A DNA stretch of 64,000 bases from Phialocephala subalpina. Its lineage: Eukaryota; Ascomycota; Leotiomycetes; Helotiales; Mollisiaceae. The stretch is from positions 155,581 to 219,580 of the forward strand of contig FJOG01000024.1 in the NCBI GenBank assembly GCA_900073065.1, given 5' to 3'. A program made the position numbers and the translations under genes. Shown here one piece after another: positions 58,031-64,000 of the stretch (position 1 is the stretch's first letter; the number at the start of each line of letters is the position of its first letter). A model generated the notes under the pieces. The model ran no database searches and was not told the origin of the DNA. It worked only from the letters and a program-made list of their open reading frames with translations.

Positions 58031-58767
58031 ACGGGAGCAGCGTCGCCTTTGGTCAGGCCAGGCTCAGGTCTGCTCAGGTCGGCTTACCCTTATACGCGAC
58101 TTAGCGTAGCCAAGACTAACTTTATTAGAAATTATCAACTTTTAACGAGGGGCCCGAAAGACCCTTCCCGTTACCAAAGGCCCTTGATATATTATTACCT
58201 ATACTATACTAACAAATACAAAAGACTTTATGAAGATACTCTTATCCCCTTATTTTAAAAATAGCGTGCCCCCTACCTTTATAGCTTTTGCCTTTATTTT
58301 CTCTTTAATCCCTTTCTTATTACGAAGGTCGGTTTCAAAAGTCACGAGAATATAGGGGCTGTGCGCTATGATCGCCCCTAAAGAGCGCTGTAGGGTCACA
58401 TTCGGGGGGCTTTGGCCCTAATTTCCGATAGCTTCTAGGGCTCGCTCACTAAAAATACAGCGCACGTGCGTTATAGGGGCCTATAGGGCATGATTGGTCG
58501 AAATGCCCTGTATTCTCGGCACTTATGAGCGCGACCTCCGTATAATAATACTTATATAACTATTAATTCTATATAATTGTTTAGATTGTTTACTAGTTAA
58601 GCGACCTCTTATAAGACTCTACTAAAGTATAAGACTATATGAGATCTACTTAAGGGTTCTCTTATAATACTGCTATTGCTGAGCTCAAGGTCCCCTAGTC
58701 ACGTGGCTATACCGTTTGTAATACTTTTCATACTATCTTCAATCCCTAAGGACCTTGGTCTTAATAA
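58031..58767. repeat. unclassified repeat-like non-coding region
   Basis: Has a GCTCAGGTC direct repeat (58068-58085), an inverted pair GCGCTGTA / TACAGCGC (58385 and 58457), and runs of GGGGCT-like words. No ORF with a motif. It looks like remnant mobile DNA but has no diagnostic end. Confidence 0.35.
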
Positions 58768-60602
58768 CTAAGACACATTTAAGCAAATACTTCGAACATT
58801 ATCAATGTCTAATACTATCGATGTATCATTGCCCTTTATACGAAGTACTTGATTTATAACAAATGAATACCTGCATCCTACGAGCTGCTTTCGAATCCAA
58901 TCCTGCAATACAGCATCGTTAACTTGGATACCGATTATCAACAACGGCCATTCAAGCCATTGAGATTGCACTGATGAACTCGATCCGATAATGTATTTGA
59001 TCATACTAAGTATATTGTAAACAACAACGTTGCGTTCTGTGGTGAGGTATTCAGTCCCTTGTTTGGCTTCAAGGTATAATAGGCCGTATGTAAAGGTGGT
59101 ATAGAAGTGTAGCGCCATCCTCTTAGCCATGAAAACCGACGGCATATTGTTGCAACTATCTTGCTGGGCGAGTTCGAAGACAGAAGAGTACTGTTAGAAT
59201 CGTCAGGTATTAGTAGGAAAGCTTCAAATAAGTTTAGTAGGGTAGTATAAGAGTAGGCATGAGTTTAGTAGTGATATAAACGACGTACCTTTAATAGTAT
59301 CGTTTCCATCTCATCCTTGATACGACTTAACTCTTCTATAGAATTCCATCGCGTAGCCGCCTTATTGATCCGGTTGATCATGACAGTACTCTGGAACCGG
59401 AGTTCGAGGGCTGTCGCATATTCCGCATTATTTTTGGCTTGTTCAGTGCGGAATCCCGATCCCGGAAGCGTCTCAAGGGAAATCTGCGCTGCATTGAAGA
59501 TATTTCTGGCGACGTCTTCATTGCTGCAAAGTAGACTGGCGAAGTAACCTCCCGATTGGCAGAACTCGGCTTCGACGTCTTCATACATAGTCCACAAGAT
59601 GAACGTCGAGAGAATAATTGTATCCCATCTACCCAAAGTCGATAAATAATTTGTTGGTGTGGGTTGTGCATTTGTAGATGGCTGTTGTGGTGAAGAGTAA
59701 AGATCTAGAATGCGATGTCTGGCCATATATTTCGCTATCGCCTTACTTAGCCGCTTCATACTATCCGCAGCACCAGGCCCCCACATAGTTCGAAATACAA
59801 ACTGGAGCAACCAAAATCCTTTGACATTGCGATAGTGATCTATGTCGACATTATTCACCCCGCTGATCAAGAGCTGTGATCCAGCTTGGAAGTGTGTTTT
59901 CCCTTCCAGCCATAGATGTTTTCTCCTTACGCCGTGGGACATCTGTGCCAGGGATGCAGCAAGCATAAGGTGCATGATAGCAGGATTGCCATTACTGTAA
60001 CGGAAAATGACTTGGAATGTAAGCCATTTGGGGTTCCTGAAGCTCGATGAATCGCACAGGACAGTTTGGTAGTGGTGCATAGCAACGTGGTCACTCGCTT
60101 CTAGAATAACTGACGATGATGACGATATGTGATGTGTCGACAGAGACCGTTCGATAACATTACTAAGATATCCATTCGATCGGGCGGACAGAGTCTCGTT
60201 GGGTTTGCTTTGACGAATATCTTTTATGGATTCTTCTCTGTTTTGAGTGAGGCTATGTCCTGCAGCACCGACGAGAACGCCATCCGCCGAATCTGCAACA
60301 GGCCCAGAAGTGCTGCGAGTATTGCTGACAGATGAATCGTGAGAGGGTAAAGGAGTAAGTTGCTTCGGCGTGAATGCGTCTCTACGTTTCAGTGGACCAT
60401 GACCCCGACGGATCTCCCGCAGAGACGGGCCAGGCTTTGGCCATTCGCAGTAGGCACCATGTTTCGTACACCGTTGACACACCGGCCGTGTCTCTGAGCA
60501 TTTTACCTTCGCGGCACGGCATATGAGACACCCGCTTCGAGATCGCCTTGTCTCGTTCTTTCCGGTGTTGCTTGCCGAAGACATGGTCGATAGAGTGGGC
60601 AT
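58768..60602 (-). CDS. Zn2Cys6 transcription factor
   Basis: Exons 59289-60602 and 58768-59190 join in phase 0 over a 98-base intron to 578 residues. The cluster is CLICRAAKVKCSETRPVCQR then CTKHGAYC (C25, C28, C35, C42, C45, C52) near the N-terminus, preceded by Arg/Ser residues. A Ser-rich linker leads to the fungal-specific region from about 165 (HHYQTVLCDSSSFRNPKW, IFRYSNGNPAIMHLMLAASL, AQMSHG), which matches the widespread Fungal_trans_2 type. WDTIILSTFILWTMYEDVEA lies further on. No stop or frame break. The target genes are unknown; the closest neighbour in the divergent direction is an SDR gene 1 kb away. Confidence 0.9.
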
Positions 60603-61613
60603 ACCAATATGGACATACCTACGGAGCTGAGACTAGGCTAAAGAAACTATACCATAAAATAAACTCGCAAAGCCTAATAAAAAGAGGATCTTTATCTGTA
60701 CGGATGTAGATTCTGACTCAAATGGGTTTGCTTGATACAGCCATCTTCTTGGTTCGGAGATAGGGATTAACTGTAAGGATTTTAGCTTCTATATTATTAA
60801 GCATCAAACAATTGTGCCGTGATGTAATGATTCGCTTGAGAGTGTGGCGCCACGCTAATCGCCTATTGCAACCAATAGATTTCCAAGAGTGTTTAGGCCT
60901 GACATCCAGTCCGACCGTTATTGTACACATGATGATTAGACCAAGCATATTTCTAGATGAAGACTAAATTTGTAAGCGTTATTATGTCTACATATGATTG
61001 ATAAGAGGTGAAGCTCAGTTAGCGGAAGAAGAGAATGTATTGGCTGGAATTGGCGACTAGTGCGTAAACTATCTTATACCTAATAACGTTACAAATCAAC
61101 ATGCTATTTATACCTAACAGAGAATTAAGTAGTTGGGCGCATACGTACGAACACATTCCTAGTTCAAGTAGTTTAATAATCTGAAAGAAGCTATGTATTG
61201 GTTAAAATTGGCGAAACCTACATCCTCGTCTTCAGTTTCTACCTGTCCGTGATTATGCCGAATCTGGTTTCAAACTCAGATATGCGTCTTCTCCGCAACA
61301 ATTATCACACTGCACGATGACAATTTTCATCGCCACTTACATTTCTATCACACCATGCCCTGAATCATAGATGCATGTCTGGCAATGTGGTCGTCCCCGC
61401 GCGGAATTTACCTTGCTTAATCCCGTTCGCATCCTTCCGTTCGTTCCATACCGGCAGAGGGCGACTCTATGGCGAGTTTCTGAACTAGTATAAATACTAT
61501 GGTTTCTCACTGCTTGTATTCCTCTTTAAATATTAGATATAGATCGGATATTCTCACTTCACATTTGAGGCCAACAATCGGAATCGTCTGCATCTTATCT
61601 CGGATTTCCCAAG
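60603..61613. promoter_or_regulatory. divergent intergenic region
   Basis: One kilobase between the starts of the Zn2Cys6 gene and the SDR gene. No supported ORF. It could hold binding sites for the adjacent regulator, but no CGG-type pair was pinned down. Confidence 0.4.
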
Positions 61614-62821
61614 ATGACTCGCGTTCTTCTTTCAGGTACATTGCACTGACGATGTCCGACTTACAACTCTCAGACCAACTAACTTTTTATAGGTGGTAGC
61701 GGATTTATTGCCGCTCACGTCCTGGACTGTTTACTTAAAAGAGGGTACGTCGAGTTGCCTCACTAGCGACTTTTGTTGCTAAGATAGCTCACCATATCTA
61801 CACATCTTAGGCACTCGGTAGTGGTCACTCTTCGTTCGCAGGCCAAAGTCGACAAAATCAAAAGTGCATATCCCAACATTCCAGTCTCTCAACTAGATTT
61901 TGCCATCGTTGAGGATATTGCCCAAGAAGGAGCCTTCGACGAAGCTCTCAAATCCTCAGTACCATTCGAAGCTGTGATTCATACTGCATCTCCCTTTCAC
62001 TGGAATGCGAGAGACGTGAAGAAAGATCTTTTGGACCCTGCTATCAATGGAACTATTGGAATACTCAAGGCTACTAAGAAGAATGCTCCGATGGTGAAGC
62101 GAGTGGCACGTCCAATTCCTTTATGCGCTTGACTTTTGTCCAGAACTGTGCTGATTTCGGAGTGGCTTAACAGGTTATCACCTCCTCATTCGCAGCTATG
62201 ATCAATTCCTCGGATCAACATGCTCCTGGTTATACCTATTCCGAGAAGGACTGGAACCCAGTCACCATGGAGATTGCAACCACGAGCCCCCAGATCGGGT
62301 ATTTCGCAAGCAAGACATTTGCGGAAAAGGCAGCGTGGAAATTCTGTGAGGACGAAAAGCCAAATTTCTCAGTTGCAGTCATCAATCCAGTAATAGTGTT
62401 TGGTCCCATCACCCACTCGATAACTTCTCTGGATGCCATCAATACCTCCAATACGATTATACGAAACTTGATTCAGGGCAAGATCACAGAAAAGCTCCCA
62501 CCAAGCGGGACCTTTATATGGGTTGATGTTCGCGATGTAGCGCTTGCCCACGTCAAAGCCATGGAAGTCCCTGAAGCTGGAGGAAAACGCTTCTTCCTTG
62601 CTGCGGGCTACTTTAGCAACAAGAAAATCCTAGAGGTAATCCGCAAGGCTTATCCAGAATTGGAAGAGAAGCTGCCTTCAAAGAATTCGGAGGACGATTT
62701 TCCTTCTCAAATCTTTGCTATTGATCACTCGAGAAGTGAACAGATCCTGGGCATTGAATACCGGTCTTTTGATGCTGCTATTATAGATACGGTTAAGAGT
62801 CTTCAAGAAATAGGCGCTTAA
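61614..62821 (+). CDS. extended SDR, dihydroflavonol-reductase/Gre2-like
   Basis: Exons 61614-61635, 61693-61744, 61811-62102 and 62174-62821 join in phase to 337 residues. The first exon is only 22 bases; MTRVLLSGGSGFIAAHVLDC crosses two splices and forms the glycine-rich NAD(P) site. VIHTASPFHWNARD, the catalytic YFASKTFAEKAAW (Tyr and Lys of YxxxK), INPVIVFGP and FIWVDVRDVALAHVKAME are in the normal order. The family reduces aldehydes and ketones with NADPH (Gre2, DFR, cinnamoyl-CoA reductase-like). The substrate is unknown. The gene looks intact. Confidence 0.92.
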
Positions 62822-62991
62822 GCTAGTGTTTGCTGCTGAGTTATATTGGTTTCAAAGGTGGCTGGATTGATGAGGATCTAAGCTAGGGGAATCAAAAGAA
62901 GCTCTAGATACAAGGAAGGTCCTTAAGAGCATGGAGATCATTATCTTTTGAAGTTAAGGATAGGCATCGGGTCCGAGAAAATGTACAATAA
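62822..62991. other. short intergenic
   Basis: No feature seen. Confidence 0.4.
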
Positions 62992-63661
62992 ATGTCTTCT
63001 AACTCTTCCCCAAGGTTGGATAGACTGAGCTTCATCCCTGAAGCTTATGCCGCGATGGAATACTTTCGCAATCGAGCAAGTGCTGTGAAACAAGATGCTT
63101 TGAACAAGACCAAGAATCGAGCTGGGTTCTTCCTCAGGAAACCACATCCTTCTCCCTAGAATTGCGAAGGAGTATGGACAAATCAAGACATGGATGTAAC
63201 TCCACCCGAACGAAGTGCGTGGTCTGCCTGGACAATGTTCTTCTACTGGTTCAGCGACATCGTTCCTCCCTCCCCTTCCTCTCCCCTCACCACATACTAA
63301 CAAACCTCAGATCGCAGCATAATCCTGGGAAGGCGACTCCGCTGCAATCGAAGCTGGTCTCTCCTGGCGCGAATCCCTTTTAGCTCTCAGTTTCGGAATA
63401 ATCATCATCGTCATACCCATGGTATCCAACGGAGCCATTAGCGCAAAACTCCATGTCCCGTTTCCTGTCGCTGCGAGAGCGACTTTTGGATTTTATTTTG
63501 CGAGGTTTGCGGTGGTGGTTAGGCTGGTCACGGCGTTGTTTTGGCATAGCATTCAGACGTCTAGTGGGAGTACAGCTGTTACGCAGATGATTAGGGCGAT
63601 TCAGCCGAGTTATTTGACGATTCCGAATCATTTACCAATTTCGGCTGGGATTACGAGTTAA
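62992..63661 (+). pseudogene. NCS1-type nucleobase/allantoin permease, RIP-damaged, truncated
   Basis: The ATG at 62992 leads through NRASAVKQDALNKTKNRAGF to TAG at 63157, then in the same frame NQDMDVTPPERSAWSAWTMF then FYWFSDI, the canonical NCS1 start of helix 1. A 49-base intron (63262-63310) follows, then IAA*SWEGDSAAIEAGLSWR with a TAA at 63320, and GIIIIVIPMVSNGAISAKLH, VPFPVAARATFGFYFARFAV, IQTSSGSTAVTQMIRAIQPS and NHLPISAGITS ending in TAA at 63659. All three stops can be read as CAG or CAA altered by C-to-T. The rest of the 12-helix protein is missing or beyond the window. NCS1 proteins import uracil, allantoin or related compounds. Confidence 0.85.
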
Positions 63662-63675
63662 GGTATGTTCAGCAA

Positions 63676-63742
63676 CAGCGTTTTCAATGTCCCAGCCGTG
63701 TCTGGACTATCTCAGAGAATCATTTTTGGTTTGAACGGTGCT
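63676..63742 (+). repeat. 140-bp TIR element, copy 6 (partial)
   Basis: CAGCGTTTTCAATGTCCCAG CCGTGTCTGGAC is the left end; a weak right end (GTTTGAACGGTGCTG) lies 67 bases on. It starts right after a GTATGT that would be a good intron donor for the NCS1 gene. Confidence 0.55.
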
Positions 63743-64000
63743 GATGTACGAACTAGGTCTTCTGTCCCGTTTCATCTTCTGGACGATTTAGTTCCCTTTC
63801 TGCTTGATAGCGCCACATAAGGTGAAATGGTTCTTCAAGATGAGAGTCGTGGTCGTACTCGCTCCATGCAATAGCACAACGGCAGCCATGGCAAGCCTGG
63901 CGAAGGGAAGTGGCGACATCTGGGCTCAGAAGTCGGAAATGCATGGCTCGATTAGGTTATGGTTGATTATGACTTTCATGATGAGTATGTCGGGAGGCTG
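63743..64000. other. window edge, nothing firm
   Basis: May contain the continuation of the NCS1 gene after an intron, but no NCS1 motif could be read before the window ends. Confidence 0.3.

Noticed and set aside
63380..63944. Minus-strand ORFs at the right edge
   Set aside because: Antisense to NCS1 permease motifs or without recognisable content.
1..64000. CRISPR array, rRNA operon, bacterial operons or viral genes
   Set aside because: No regularly spaced repeats, no rRNA-like sequence, and the genes are spliced eukaryotic genes.

Overview
This window is nuclear DNA of a filamentous ascomycete (Pezizomycotina; a leotiomycete-like fungus is my guess, not shown). Genes are on both strands and are split by short introns of about 45-65 bases with GTRNGY donors and YAG acceptors. 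The families are typical of such fungi: NACHT-type NLRs, a HET-domain protein, Zn2Cys6 regulators, 2EXR proteins, DUF6594 and ubiquitin-like fragments. Many stop codons look like CAG/CAA turned into TAG/TAA, the signature of repeat-induced point mutation (RIP). Two blocks are almost pure A+T, and two runs of N are assembly gaps (19017-19438 and 47493-47948).

Layout. 0.1-4.8 kb: large minus-strand NLR. 5.8-8.2 kb: PQ-loop vacuolar transporter and a Rossmann-fold protein. 9.1 kb: small RanBP2-type zinc-finger ORF. 9.6-13.6 kb: DUF6594 gene split by a 2.93-kb Ginger-like DNA transposon with terminal inverted repeats and a 4-bp target duplication. 14-19 kb: poorly defined small genes, a tRNA-Trp-derived repeat and a gap. 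19.9-23.1 kb: secreted M28 peptidase and a kinase-like gene with an internal stop. 23.5-28.7 kb: two small conserved genes, two broken 2EXR genes and a likely secreted protein. 29.6-33.5 kb: Ser-rich protein and HET protein. 35-37.8 kb: divergent nucleotide-sugar transporter and PIG-L deacetylase. 39.3-41.5 kb: GT32-like glycosyltransferase and a decayed C2H2 gene. 41.7-46.3 kb: divergent AtuA-like and class III CoA-transferase genes, a plausible catabolic pair. 47-52 kb: an intact single-exon NLR between two AT-rich blocks. 52-64 kb: methyltransferase pseudogene, MYND protein, two Zn2Cys6 regulators, ubiquitin-like fragment, SDR reductase and a RIP-damaged NCS1 permease at the edge.

Two patterns cut across the genes. 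First, a family of about 140-bp elements with inverted ends (CAGCGTTTTCAATCTCCCAG-like) occurs at least four times complete and two or three times partial. Two copies lie inside introns, one possible copy lies in a possible intron, and another sits just after a stop codon. Second, C-to-T stop codons appear in the transposon and also in ordinary-looking genes, suggesting that RIP leaks into, or has acted on duplicated copies of, host genes.

Functional links that the sequence supports are limited. Nucleotide-sugar transport, PIG-L and GT32 genes form a loose Golgi/ER glycosylation neighbourhood. The AtuA-like and CoA-transferase genes share a 660-bp divergent promoter region. Two NLRs and one HET protein give an allorecognition/immunity flavour. 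Exon limits were worked out by eye from splice signals and reading frame, so small errors are possible.
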